From positions 1-32,342 of the forward strand of contig JAFDVQ010000008.1 of the NCBI GenBank assembly GCA_018268915.1: a stretch of 32,342 nucleotides of DNA, in the 5' to 3' direction. The notes below the pieces were generated by a model. It saw only the letters and a list, made by a program, of their open reading frames with translations, was not told where the DNA came from and ran no database searches. The position numbers were made by a program, and so were the translations under genes. Numbering within the stretch: position 1 is the first letter of the stretch; every line of letters starts with the position of its first letter. This document shows positions 23,918-32,035 of the stretch, piece after piece. This DNA comes from Acidobacteriota bacterium (GTDB lineage: Bacteria; Acidobacteriota; Terriglobia; Terriglobales; Acidobacteriaceae).

Positions 23918-24121
23918 TGGGCCGACCTCTCAGATACTAGTGTCCAGGTGGGGGAATGCCTGTAGACTCTGACGGAATTCCTAAACGCAAAGGTACACAC
24001 CAGCAAAATAAAAATCACCAACTGACGAGTTCTACAATCTCCTGGTTTGGTTCCGAGTTGCTGACAATACGACCCAAGGTGCGGATTCAATCAGAAGTCC
24101 GACCGATGGTACTGTCAAGAC

Positions 24122-25204
24122 ATGAAGTCTCTGGATGAGATCAGAGGCCGCGACCTCTTCATGATTGCCGCCTTTGCCTTAGGTTTTCCTATCGTTGAGC
24201 TGGTGGCTAAGGGAATCTACTGGCAGCTCTCCTACGATTGGCTCGACAATTGGAGCTACGTTGAGATTGCCAAGGTCATTCGATTTGGAGGGCCTCAGAC
24301 AGAGCAGCACTTTTGGGGACTACCCGGTGTCATCGCCTTGACGGAACGCTTGTTTTCCGTCTCCGGATTCGCCGCCATTGCGGCGATATCCCTAGTCAGC
24401 TCGATCATCGCCACTTTCCTCATCTATCGCCTTTATGGCGCAGCCGTCGCCGCAGCTTTTGTTATCGTTTGCCCGGAGTGGATACGCTTGTCCGTCTTAG
24501 GAGGAAGTGAGCCGCTCTTTCTTTTGTTGCTCTTGTGCGGCTGGTTGCTCTTCAGGAAAGATCAGGTGCTCGTGGCAATGGTGTCGGCATCTTTAGCAAC
24601 CATCGTACGACCGGTCGGAGCAATTGCAGTTGGTGCCATCGCTTTCGTCTTGCTGTCAAGAAAAGACCTGCGAAGACTCATCATTGCTCTGTGTTGCTCG
24701 AGCCTTATCGGGTTGGGATACTTTGCTTGGGTGTGGTACGTGAGCGGAGACCCATTCGTAAATTTCAGGCTCTACTCTGCCGTGGACTGGCCTTCAGGAT
24801 ATCCAGTTTCGTTCCCCCTCGTTCGGATCGTGACGGGCTTCATTCGTCTCTATCAGGAGAACTATTGGACGCGCTTGATGCAGCCGCTATTTTGCGTCAC
24901 TGTGGTTTCGCTTTGTATATTCTTCGCGCCGAAGCATGCGTCTGCGACGATCCGACGATTTCCTGCTGAACTGACGTTTGTCATTGCCTACTTGGTCTTC
25001 TTCGCGTGCTGGAACTATGACGACCTTGCGCGTTTTCTGCCCAGATTTGCAATCCCGGTTTATCCCTTCTTGTTGTTTTCGGTTCAAGATCGGCTTCCCA
25101 CGAATCGATACTTTCTCTGGCTTCTGGTGATCATTTCGGCTCTTATCGCAAGTGTTGATCTGGTTGGTTTCAAGACGGTATTTGGGTTCACACTTCACAA
25201 GTAA
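24122..25204 (+). CDS. GT-C-type membrane glycosyltransferase (mannosyltransferase-like)
   Basis: 360 residues with about nine hydrophobic helices. The first periplasmic loop holds DWLDNWSYVEIAK followed by FWGLPGVIALTERL, like the PIG-V/GT39-type enzymes that transfer a sugar from a polyprenyl-phosphate carrier. GGSEPLFLLLLLCGWLLF and ATIVRPVGAIAV match the conserved helices of that group. Acidic residues in the first loop (Asp39, Asp42, Glu48) are candidates for the catalytic site. The C-terminal loop WNYDDLARFLPRFAIPVYPFLLF, with its Arg, is also typical. Base composition is less GC-rich than the genes to the left. No carrier-making gene is next to it. The acceptor is unknown. Confidence 0.75.
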   Translation: MKSLDEIRGRDLFMIAAFALGFPIVELVAKGIYWQLSYDWLDNWSYVEIAKVIRFGGPQTEQHFWGLPGVIALTERLFSVSGFAAIAAISLVSSIIATFLIYRLYGAAVAAAFVIVCPEWIRLSVLGGSEPLFLLLLLCGWLLFRKDQVLVAMVSASLATIVRPVGAIAVGAIAFVLLSRKDLRRLIIALCCSSLIGLGYFAWVWYVSGDPFVNFRLYSAVDWPSGYPVSFPLVRIVTGFIRLYQENYWTRLMQPLFCVTVVSLCIFFAPKHASATIRRFPAELTFVIAYLVFFACWNYDDLARFLPRFAIPVYPFLLFSVQDRLPTNRYFLWLLVIISALIASVDLVGFKTVFGFTLHK

Positions 25205-25263
25205 GGCGGGTTCCCCGAATGGGCTTGCTTCCCAAGATCGCCTTCCGTCTACCGATTTTGGGC

Positions 25264-25324
25264 GAGTCACCGGCCACAATCGCTTTGAGGCCAAGAAGTT
25301 GTCAACGTCCCCATGGCCGAACAT
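25264..25324 (+). repeat. GTCACCGGCCAC repeat, copy A
   Basis: GAGTCACCGGCCAC, then CGCTTTGAGGCCA, TTGTCAAC and a tail GTCCCCATGGCCGA. It begins 60 bp after the glycosyltransferase stop. It aligns without gaps over about 40 nt with copies at 30389, 30910, 31241 and 31562. The tail is shared with the copy at 30389. Confidence 0.8.
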
Positions 25325-25430
25325 ACCCTAGTCACCGACAGAAGGTCGCCTCATCAACAGCACGAGCTTCCTTCTGATATACCCCTTAGAAATCATTTGA
25401 TCCGGATGGAGAATGCGCGGGCCGAGATGA

Positions 25431-25673
25431 CGACATGCTGGACTTCCGCTTTGGCAGCAGATTTTGGTCCTGTTGTTAGTGCCGCCATGCATGGGTTGCA
25501 TTTGGTGGATCATGAGCAGAGGTTGGGCAAGCTCATTGCAGGGCGGATAAGTCAGTTCTCAGACAAAGAGCCGTCAACTATTCGAGTTTTGGCTCCTGAT
25601 CATCGTGCTCTATTTGGGTCTGACCTTCCTCTTCATTTACGCCCACGTTTTCCATGGCTTCCGGACAAAATGA
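25431..25673 (+). pseudogene. Broken two-helix membrane protein gene
   Basis: One frame, open apart from a single internal TAA (25548-25550), reads QQILVLLLVPPCMGCIWWI, a short polar loop, then LFEFWLLIIVLYLGLTFLFI and YAHVFHGFRTK before a TGA. Two clean hydrophobic helices with a basic end strongly suggest a former small membrane protein. No ATG with a ribosome-binding site is visible upstream, and the frame is closed by TGA at 25428. Another frame (25313-25681) is open across the same stretch but has no family resemblance. The remnant lies between two repeat copies, as do the intact small genes further right. Confidence 0.45.
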
Positions 25674-25695
25674 ACTACTGAAAACTCCACTCTGA

Positions 25696-25745
25696 GCGAA
25701 TCACCGGCAATTCGGAACCAAACAAAATTTGGGGCAGACCTTGCC
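25696..25745 (+). repeat. GTCACCGGCCAC repeat, copy B (partial)
   Basis: GCGAATCACCGGC resembles the start of copies A and C, with CAA and TTTGG-like traces after it. Only the left half aligns well, so this copy is the least certain. Confidence 0.45.
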
Positions 25746-26062
25746 CAGAACCTAAGGAATTTGAGATGGGGTGTACGGCCCGCTGGATCGCGTCGATACT
25801 TCTGCAAGCCGACCCATTCGAGAAACGCGCCACCTGCCCATCTGAAAGCAATCAGCGGTTGACCGCCAATCCAAAAATGTGACCAGTCGTGCGCATCTGC
25901 CGCTCCCACCTCTAGTCCAGGTTCCTATAATCGCCTCACGAGACTTGGCACGGCGAATCAGTTTCTTCCCTAACCAGACTCGGCCGTCCCTGTCTAACGC
26001 TTGATCGTCTTCTTCCATTCATTCCATTCCGTCCATTTGGTACGCAAATCAGGAGGCCTCAC

Positions 26063-28498
26063 TTGCACGAGTTGCGATTTGCCATTCGAATGCTGCTCAA
26101 GCAGCCCGGCTTCAGTCTCATCGCTGCGCTGACACTCGCCCTCGGCATCGGCGCAACATCCGCAATCTTCAGCCTCATCCAGGGAGTCCTGCTCACCCCT
26201 CCCCCCTACCAGAAGCCCGCCCAGCTCATGCTCATCCCCACCGCGCGCACCGACGGAAAAGAGATGGAAAGCCCGCGCGGCTGGCCCGCCGAGCAGTGGA
26301 TGAACTGGGGCAAAGAAGCAAAGTCATTACAAGGCATCGCCGGCTACGGCTGGACTTTCAACTTCCTCATCCACAATGACGGCAGCCACTCCATGCAGGG
26401 CATGATTATCACGCGCGACTACATGCGCATGATGGGCCTCCATTCGACATCTGGCCGCAATTTCGCCGACGCCGATTTCCAGCAAGGGCCCACCCGCTCC
26501 ATCATGATCGGTTACGAATTCTGGCAGCGCGAGTTCGGTGGCGACCCGAACATCATCGGAAAAACCGTCCGTATCAGCCGCTGGCAGGTATCGCCCACCG
26601 TCATCGGTGTGATGCAGCCCGATGTGCGATTCCTTCCCTCACCCGGCGCGTCCAAGGAACCCAACTACGACGTCAACGCCAAAGTCGATTTCTGGATTCC
26701 CGCCGAACCCGACCCAAAAAATCTCAAAGACCCCGACTGGAACGTAGTCGCCCGCCTCCGCGACGGAGCAACTCCACAACAGGCCCAGCAGGAACTCGCC
26801 GTCCTCGCCTCAAGAGAAGCCCAGACCGAAAAAAAGTTTGAAGGCTTCCGCCCGCAACTCCAGTCCGTCACAGACGAAATGAATCGCGACGGCCGCCGAA
26901 TCCTTCTGCCCCTTCTCGGCGCTGCCGCCCTGGTTCTCCTCATCGCCTGCGGAAACGCCGCCGCACTCCTTCTCGTTCGCGGCCTTCAACGGCAGCAGGA
27001 GTACGCGGTCCGCAGCGCAATGGGTATGGGCCGCGTCGCCCTTATTCGCCAGGTGCTGACGGAGAGCCTTCTCCTCGCGGCAATAGGCGGAGCAATAGGA
27101 GTCGCCCTCGCCGTCGCCGCCGTAAAAGTCTTCACGCTGATCGCGCGTCACGCCGTCCCCCGCCTCGATGGAGTCACCACCGGCTGGACCGTCCTGGCCT
27201 GGGCCCTCGGCGCTGCTCTGCTCTCCGCCTTCTTCGCCGGCGCATTCCCTGCCTTGCGTGCCTTGCGACTCGATCCCATGGAGGTCCTCAAGAACGCCGG
27301 CCCCAAAGGAACCGCCGCTGTCGGCGAACGCCGCCTCCTCCAGGGCGTCACCATGCTGCAGACCTCGCTCACTCTCGCACTCCTTGTCGGCGCCGGGTTG
27401 CTCATCCGCACCATGGTCAAGATCGCCGATGTCTCCTCCGGCTACAACATGAGCAAGATCCTCACCATGAGCGTCACTGAAGTCCAGAGCCGCGAAACGT
27501 GGGGCAGCTTCCACCGCCAGGCTCTCGAACGCGTCGCCGCAATTCCCGGTGTTCAAAACGCGGCCTTCGCCTGGGGAGTTCCACTCACCGGCAACAACTG
27601 GCCCGCCACTCTCGACATCGAGGGCCAGCCTCCGCCGGTCAAAGAAAGCGACAAAGCCGCGCTGCCCATGCGCGCCGTCACGCCCGACTACTTCAACCTG
27701 ATGGGCATGTCCATGCTCGACGGCCGCCAGTTCCGCGCAAACGATGACGACAAGTCACCCACAAAGGTCGCCATCGTCAACGAAGCCTTCGCCCAGCGCT
27801 ACTTCGCCCACACCAACGTCGTCGGACGAAAGCTCTGGTTCGGCACTCGCGACAAGCCCGGAATCGAGATCGTCGGCGAAATCGCCAACGGACGCACCGA
27901 CGACCTCACGCAGAAAGCCTCGCCCGAGGTCTACCTTCCCCTCTGGCAGGCACAGGCATTCTCAAAGCACCTTGTCGTCCGCACCGCCTCAGACCCGCGC
28001 GCCGTCGTCGTAGAAGTAGAACGCGCATTGCGCTCCGTCGATCCCACCGCGGCCATCGAAAACGTCAGAACGCTGGAGCAGATTCGCGACGATTCCCTCG
28101 CCTCCCGCACCTTCGCCATGAACCTTCTCGCAGGTTTCGCCGTCATCGCCAGCATCCTCACCCTCGTCGGAATCTACGGCGTACTTTCGCTATCCGTCGC
28201 CTCCCGACGCCGCGAGTTGGCCATCCGAAGCGCAGTCGGAGCTCAACAGAAAGACATCAGCAAACTCATCTTCGGCGAAGGATTCCGCTTGATCTCCGGC
28301 GGAGTCATCGTCGGCGTCGTGCTCGCGCTAGTCCTCTCACGCGTACTCCGGTCTTTCCTCTTCGAAGTCCAGCCCGGCGATCCAGTAACGCTCGCTTCAG
28401 TAGGAGTGCTCTTCATCGCCGTCGGACTTCTTGCCTGCTGGGTCCCCGTCCGCCGCGCCCAAAAAGTCGATCCCCTCGAGGCCCTCCGCTACGAGTGA
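26063..28498 (+). CDS. ADOP-type duplicated orphan permease (FtsX/MacB-like)
   Basis: 811 residues starting at a TTG six bases after a perfect AGGAGG. The order is: an N-terminal helix (LKQPGFSLIAALTLALGIGATSAIFSLI), a MacB-like periplasmic domain (about 45-270), a first FtsX domain (about 280-410, LLPLLGAAALVLLIACGNAAALLLVR...EYAVRSAMGMGR), a second periplasmic domain, and a second FtsX domain (about 690-811, ASRRRELAIRSAVGAQQKDI ... WVPVRRAQKVDPLEALRYE). This doubled architecture without an ATPase gene nearby is the definition of the acidobacterial duplicated orphan permease. The substrate is unknown, and ADOP genes are numerous in these genomes. A tandem repeat array begins 13 bp after the stop. 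Confidence 0.95.
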   Translation: MHELRFAIRMLLKQPGFSLIAALTLALGIGATSAIFSLIQGVLLTPPPYQKPAQLMLIPTARTDGKEMESPRGWPAEQWMNWGKEAKSLQGIAGYGWTFNFLIHNDGSHSMQGMIITRDYMRMMGLHSTSGRNFADADFQQGPTRSIMIGYEFWQREFGGDPNIIGKTVRISRWQVSPTVIGVMQPDVRFLPSPGASKEPNYDVNAKVDFWIPAEPDPKNLKDPDWNVVARLRDGATPQQAQQELAVLASREAQTEKKFEGFRPQLQSVTDEMNRDGRRILLPLLGAAALVLLIACGNAAALLLVRGLQRQQEYAVRSAMGMGRVALIRQVLTESLLLAAIGGAIGVALAVAAVKVFTLIARHAVPRLDGVTTGWTVLAWALGAALLSAFFAGAFPALRALRLDPMEVLKNAGPKGTAAVGERRLLQGVTMLQTSLTLALLVGAGLLIRTMVKIADVSSGYNMSKILTMSVTEVQSRETWGSFHRQALERVAAIPGVQNAAFAWGVPLTGNNWPATLDIEGQPPPVKESDKAALPMRAVTPDYFNLMGMSMLDGRQFRANDDDKSPTKVAIVNEAFAQRYFAHTNVVGRKLWFGTRDKPGIEIVGEIANGRTDDLTQKASPEVYLPLWQAQAFSKHLVVRTASDPRAVVVEVERALRSVDPTAAIENVRTLEQIRDDSLASRTFAMNLLAGFAVIASILTLVGIYGVLSLSVASRRRELAIRSAVGAQQKDISKLIFGEGFRLISGGVIVGVVLALVLSRVLRSFLFEVQPGDPVTLASVGVLFIAVGLLACWVPVRRAQKVDPLEALRYE

Positions 28499-28510
28499 TC
28501 GTCGAACTAG

Positions 28511-29085
28511 GCGGGTGCCCCAGGTCTCGATTTTGAGACCTGGGAAACGATGACTCATCTCTTTCGGGTGCCCCATCCAAGCTCTGCTTGGGTGGGAACG
28601 AAAATGCCAAGTCAATATCAGCAACAGAATCACTGCCTCGTGCCCCAGAGCCTGTCCTGAGTCAATATCACCACCCTTGGGCGGGTGCCTGGGAAACGAT
28701 GACTCATCTCTTTCGGGTGCCCCATCCAAGCTCTGCTTGGGTGGGAACAAGAATGCCAAATCAATATCAGCAACACAATCACTGCCTCGTGCCCCAGAGC
28801 CTGTCCTGAGTCAATATCACCACCCTTGGGCGGGTGCCTGGGAAACGATGACTCATCTCTTCCGGGTGCCCCATCCAAGCTCTGCTTGGGTGGGAACGAA
28901 AATGCCAACTCAATATCAGCAACAGAATCACTGCCTCGTGCCCCAGAGCCTGTCCTGAGTCAATATCACCACCCTTGGGCGGGTGCCCCAGGTCTCGATT
29001 TTGAGACCTGGGAAACGATGACTCATCTCTTTCGAGTGCCCCATCCAACCTCTGCTTGGGTGGGAACGAAAATGCCAACTCAATT
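28511..29085. repeat. 149/170-bp tandem repeat with and without an inner hairpin
   Basis: Four units starting with GCGGGTGCC at 28511, 28681, 28830 and 28979 (spacings 170, 149 and 149). Units 1 and 4 carry the hairpin with arms CCCAGGTCTC and GAGACCTGGG. Units 2 and 3 lack exactly 21 bp of it, reading GGGTGCCTGGG instead. Every unit also has a second hairpin, CCCATCCAAG/CTTGGGTGGG, preceded by GGGTGC, and a GTGCCCCAGAGCC segment. The fourth unit is truncated at about 29085. Open frames across it are a by-product of repetition. Confidence 0.93.
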
Positions 29086-29122
29086 TCGGAAACCGGTCTT
29101 AAAATATCTCGGAATCACAGCG

Positions 29123-29800
29123 TCACCGGCCAAGCTGCCCCGCCAGCCTCTTCATCGCCGCATTCTCAAGAACGACCTCGCCAGTCTCCTGACTGTTCAG
29201 CGCAACCTCCGCCGCAATCGATCTTCCCAGCACCTGCTGATCGATATTCCCGTACTTGCCCGGCACCAGGCTCCCCAGCCAGCCTGCCATCGCCGGAGTA
29301 TGAGCATTCCCCACAATGATCCCCGGCCGAAAAATCGCAAGCCGCCTGAACCCGACACTGCGCACCGTGTCTTCCTTCATGCCCATCACGCGCACATAGC
29401 GAAACCGGCTCTTCGCCGTACTCCCCACCGCCGACAGCAGACAGAACTGCGCCACTCCCGCATCATGACAGCTCCGCGCAAACGCCCCCACCACGCCCAG
29501 TTCCAGCCGCTTCAGCTCCTCTTCACTCCACTTCATCGAACCCGACCCAACACCCACGCAACTCACCGCGCTCGCAGCGCCCTGCTTCAAAACCTCTCGT
29601 GCAACCTCCGCAACACGCCCCGCAAAATCGGCAGCTCCCGTATCCACAACCACATTGCGCACTCGCGATCGCGCCCCAACCGGCTTGCGCGTGATCATCA
29701 CCACTTCCCGGCATTCCGGAACCGCCAGCAATTCCGCAACCGCCGCCCCGCCCACCTGCCCCGTCCCGCCAATCACAACAGCTGCAAAATTCTGCGTCAT
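29123..29800 (-). CDS. NAD(P)-binding atypical SDR, TIP30/HTATIP2-like
   Basis: 225 residues with a Rossmann N-terminus VVIGGTGQVGGAAVAELL (glycines 11, 12, 14 and 17). Next come VVMITRKPVGA, AVSCVGVGSGS and LLSAVGSTAKSRFRYVRVMGMKEDTV, then FRRLAIFRPGIIVG, the order seen in TIP30-like and NmrA-like atypical short-chain dehydrogenases. The YxxxK pair appears incomplete: Tyr135 is present but the Lys position holds Met139. It may bind the cofactor without classical SDR catalysis. ATG at 29800 has only a weak upstream purine stretch. It stands alone between the tandem array and the small-gene region. Confidence 0.85.
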   Translation of the reverse strand: MTQNFAAVVIGGTGQVGGAAVAELLAVPECREVVMITRKPVGARSRVRNVVVDTGAADFAGRVAEVAREVLKQGAASAVSCVGVGSGSMKWSEEELKRLELGVVGAFARSCHDAGVAQFCLLSAVGSTAKSRFRYVRVMGMKEDTVRSVGFRRLAIFRPGIIVGNAHTPAMAGWLGSLVPGKYGNIDQQVLGRSIAAEVALNSQETGEVVLENAAMKRLAGQLGR

Positions 29801-30034
29801 AAATCAGCGCCCCTGCCTTCACCAATCCAGCACAATAACGCCGATTCTATCCGCTCTCCATGACGATCCGGATCTCAGCCACACATGGAAATTCAGTTGA
29901 GTGCTGCACTTTCTTTCCCGTCTTGCCGCGATCTACCTCATACCTTGACCGAGACTCACACGCACCATCTCCAGGAAGCCGATGACCCCACCGCGAACGT
30001 ATGCCCGTAGACTGGAAGCGGAGACGAGCACAAC

Positions 30035-30373
30035 TTGCAATACAAAGCAGTGATCGAGCGAAGCCGCTCTGAGATCGAAACTCTCCTGCGCAGCAGTGAA
30101 GGCACAGAGATTGCCGATGCTCTGCTCAGTGCAGCCTATTACGACCCGGATTGGAAGTGGGTGCAGGACCACTGCATGACCTTCTCGCGTCACCAGGACA
30201 AGAACGTCCGGTGGGCGTCTGCCGTCTGTTTCGGCCATCTCGCCCGCATTCATCGGCAACTGGACTTGGAACCGGTCCTCCAACGGCTTGCTGAAATGAA
30301 GTCCGATCCTCTTGTCACCTCGGCAGCAAACGACGCGATGGACGATATCAAGTTCTACCTGCGATTCCAGTGA
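30035..30373 (+). CDS. Small HEAT-repeat-like protein
   Basis: 112 residues, all-helical in character, with one clear HEAT-like unit: DPDWKWVQDHCMTFSRHQDKNVRWASAVCFGHLARI, then LEPVLQRLAEMKSDPLVTSAANDAMDDIKFYL. Proteins of this size and layout are often found near polymorphic toxins as immunity-type proteins, but there is no toxin gene here. The start is TTG at 30035 with GGAG about 11 nt upstream and is not certain. It is followed after 15 bp by repeat copy C and is the first gene of the repeat-punctuated stretch. Cytoplasmic, function unknown. Confidence 0.7.
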   Translation: MQYKAVIERSRSEIETLLRSSEGTEIADALLSAAYYDPDWKWVQDHCMTFSRHQDKNVRWASAVCFGHLARIHRQLDLEPVLQRLAEMKSDPLVTSAANDAMDDIKFYLRFQ

Positions 30374-30388
30374 TTCCACTGGCGCACA

Positions 30389-30453
30389 GCGAATCACTCG
30401 CAAACCGCAACCTGAGGTCAATTTCTTGACCTCAGTGTCCCCATAGCCGACAA
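30389..30453 (+). repeat. GTCACCGGCCAC repeat, copy C with perfect hairpin
   Basis: GCGAATCAC ... CTGAGGTCAATTTCTTGACCTCAG, then GTCCCCATAGCCGA, the tail also seen in copy A. The middle forms a perfect 10-bp stem (30412-30421 with 30426-30435) and a 4-nt loop, which could also act as a terminator for either flanking gene. Confidence 0.75.
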
Positions 30454-30506
30454 TCCGACCGCACTCCGGAGACAGATCAAGCGGGGCGGGGCGAAACTCG
30501 CTGTAC

Positions 30507-30836
30507 TCAGTGCTTTTTCGCATTCACTCGCTTCGGATTGCGCTTGAATGCGTTAAGAAAGATTCTCGTTCCTAGGGCAAGGCAAGGAAGGCCAAAGAGA
30601 GCGAGGAATATATCGTGCTTCTCGTATGCACCCAGCTCGCATACTGCTCCTACGCACAAAAAGCATAGGCCCCAAATACCGATTCCAATTCGTTGAACTT
30701 TGCTCGCATTGGGGGAACCCTTCCAGAGCAGAGCGTCAACGCCAGTGCTGTTGACCATTGCCTGCGGCCACAAAACATTTTCCTGTCTCGCCCTGACATC
30801 CTCGATCAGGTGATCTTGAGCATCTAGCCTCTTCAT
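30507..30836 (-). CDS. Small membrane protein, two helices
   Basis: 109 residues. A soluble N-terminal part of about 45 residues (MKRLDAQDHLIEDVRARQEN...) is followed by two hydrophobic helices (IGIGIWGLCFLCVGAVCEL and IFLALFGLPCLALGTRIFL) and a basic tail (KRNPKRVNAKKH). No family is recognised. It lies between repeat copies C and G on the strand opposite to the repeats' orientation. Confidence 0.65.
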   Translation of the reverse strand: MKRLDAQDHLIEDVRARQENVLWPQAMVNSTGVDALLWKGSPNASKVQRIGIGIWGLCFLCVGAVCELGAYEKHDIFLALFGLPCLALGTRIFLNAFKRNPKRVNAKKH

Positions 30837-30909
30837 TTTTCATCGACTATACGCTTTCTCGAATGCACGTGGTACCGCAAGGTCGGTCTGCGCGGTGTTT
30901 CGCCGTCCA

Positions 30910-30951
30910 GTTGCCGGCCATCGTCGAATTGAGAACAAGAACTTGCCAGAT
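30910..30951 (+). repeat. GTCACCGGCCAC repeat, copy G (diverged)
   Basis: GTTGCCGGCCATCGTCGAAT followed by TGAGAACAAGAACTTGCCAG. Aligned without gaps to copy A, about 28 of 40 positions agree, including CCGGCCA, TTGAG, CAAGAA and TTG.CA. It divides the interval between copies C and D into two single-gene units. Confidence 0.6.
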
Positions 30952-31015
30952 TCACCATTGCAGACCACTCACTCAGGACTCAGAATCCGCTTCTGCCTTG
31001 CGGTACGATGCTCTC

Positions 31016-31213
31016 ATGAAGAGATGGCTCCAAAAGCGTGGTGTTGCATTGGTGCTCCTCATTGGAGTGATCGTTCCACCATTGGTTGCGTGGAATGCGG
31101 TCAAGTCGGACTGGCGATTCTGGATCGCTTACTCCGTGGTGCTGTTCGCGACGGCGGTTTTGATCCTTTCCCGAGCCGTTGACGAGGTGTGGGCACTCTT
31201 CCACAGACGTTAG
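31016..31213 (+). CDS. Small two-helix membrane protein
   Basis: 65 residues: MKRWLQKRG, a helix VALVLLIGVIVPPLVAWNAV, a short loop KSDWRF, a helix WIAYSVVLFATAVLILS, and a charged end. It follows positive-inside topology with the N-terminus in the cytoplasm. The frame is open further upstream, but that part overlaps repeat copy G, and ATG at 31016 gives a complete membrane protein. No strong ribosome-binding site. Family unknown. Confidence 0.6.
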   Translation: MKRWLQKRGVALVLLIGVIVPPLVAWNAVKSDWRFWIAYSVVLFATAVLILSRAVDEVWALFHRR

Positions 31214-31240
31214 CCGAGTTGAAATTCACCATCGTGGCAC

Positions 31241-31282
31241 GTAACCGGCTACACAAAAGTTAAGGCCATCTTGTTGCCAAGT
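31241..31282 (+). repeat. GTCACCGGCCAC repeat, copy D
   Basis: GTAACCGGCTACACAAAAGT followed by TAAGGCCATCTTGTTGCCAAG. Ungapped match to copy A at about 26 of 40 positions, with blocks ACCGGCyAC, AGGCCA and TTGyCAA kept. It begins 28 bp after the stop of the 65-residue gene. Confidence 0.65.
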
Positions 31283-31368
31283 TCCTCATTAACTGACTTC
31301 CATCGGGCTGGGTATCGCGATTAGAACATTGGTTGAAGAAGCACTCGCGATTCCTTGGTCCGATATGG

Positions 31369-31539
31369 CTACCTGTGCCAAATCCTGAGAACGCCGAGAA
31401 GGATGCTCACTACAGCAAGTACTTGCAGCAGGCGAAAATCCTTCTGTCTCCGCCTTTGTCGTTCGGACAACACAAAAGAGGATATCGCCAGAGCGAAGTA
31501 CAGAATGCAGAAGATAACGCGAGCCGTCATGGCAATCAT
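31369..31539 (-). CDS. 56-residue two-helix membrane protein
   Basis: A short gene reading MIAMTARVIFCILYFALAIS, then SFVLSERQRRRQKDF, then RLLQVLAVVSILLGVLRIWHR and stop. Two hydrophobic helices flank a strongly basic loop. GTGAGAGC precedes the ATG, and a second ATG is at 31530. On the opposite strand there are open frames with no protein-like character, so this strand is the better call. It lies alone between repeat copies D and E. Confidence 0.6.
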   Translation of the reverse strand: MIAMTARVIFCILYFALAISSFVLSERQRRRQKDFRLLQVLAVVSILLGVLRIWHR

Positions 31540-31561
31540 GCTCTCACGTCAGCTTCATGGG

Positions 31562-31602
31562 TGAGTCACCGGCCACTATCGCTTTGAAGGCAAAATCTTG
31601 TA
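31562..31602 (+). repeat. GTCACCGGCCAC repeat, copy E
   Basis: GAGTCACCGGCCACTATCGC followed by TTTGAAGGCAAAATCTTG. The closest relative of copy A: the first 26 bases differ at two positions only. It lies between two minus-strand membrane genes, about 6.3 kb from copy A. Confidence 0.85.
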
Positions 31603-31624
31603 ATCCGTCGCTATTCTTCGCATT

Positions 31625-32035
31625 TCACGGCCAAGTGGTCGCGATCAGCCAAAACGCAAGTGTGCCGACTGCGCTTGCGGGGGCCTGCCAACGAACCGAT
31701 CCTTCTCTCCAAATACCGCCGATTGCGAATGCCACTGCGATCACTGAAATAACAACTCCGCGACGAACGAACTTATAAAACAGACCATAGTCCGGTGAAT
31801 AGCCTTGAGAACTGGTGAGAAATCCACCTCCCACACCGAAGCAGATCATCCAGATGCCATACAGTGCCGAGGCCGTAGCGAGCAGAAACCCGGCGAACGA
31901 CACGATCGAGAAAATTGTCCAGGATCGCGGTCGCTGCTTGACCCATCTCACCCAACCCCACACCAGCATGCTGGGCGCGACTATATAACCCAAGCCAAAG
32001 AGGAACGAATAGAAGACGGTAAAAGCAGGAGTCAT
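31625..32035 (-). CDS. Small membrane protein, four helices
   Basis: 136 residues with four hydrophobic stretches: FTVFYSFLFGLGYIVAPSML, TIFSIVSFAGFLLATASALY with GIWMICFGVGG, VVISVIAVAFAIGGIW, and ASAVGTLAFWLIATTW. Basic loops (RWVKQRPRSW, KFVRRG) fit the positive-inside rule. No family is recognised. It lies between repeat copies E and F. Confidence 0.7.
   Translation of the reverse strand: MTPAFTVFYSFLFGLGYIVAPSMLVWGWVRWVKQRPRSWTIFSIVSFAGFLLATASALYGIWMICFGVGGGFLTSSQGYSPDYGLFYKFVRRGVVISVIAVAFAIGGIWREGSVRWQAPASAVGTLAFWLIATTWP

Larger units (their letters stand above)
25205..26062. other. Low-coding region with cassette-like remnant
   Basis: 858 bp without an intact gene. It holds two copies of the GTCACCGGCCAC repeat (25264-25324 and 25696-25745) with a broken small membrane-protein gene between them. 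The part 25750-26040 has no feature that I recognise apart from the ribosome-binding site of the ADOP gene. Other open frames here lack family resemblance. Confidence 0.6.

Noticed and set aside
25313..25681. 122-codon plus-strand frame as an intact gene
   Set aside because: No family resemblance, and it starts inside repeat copy A. An alternative frame in the same stretch shows two clean membrane helices interrupted by a stop, which fits a pseudogene better.
28397..29863. Frames running through the 149/170-bp tandem array
   Set aside because: They repeat the same peptide with each unit and have no start signals. The 345-codon plus-strand frame is also antisense to the SDR-like gene.
31333..31587. 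84-codon plus-strand frame
   Set aside because: Its composition is not protein-like, and the minus strand of the same stretch encodes a plausible 56-residue two-helix protein.
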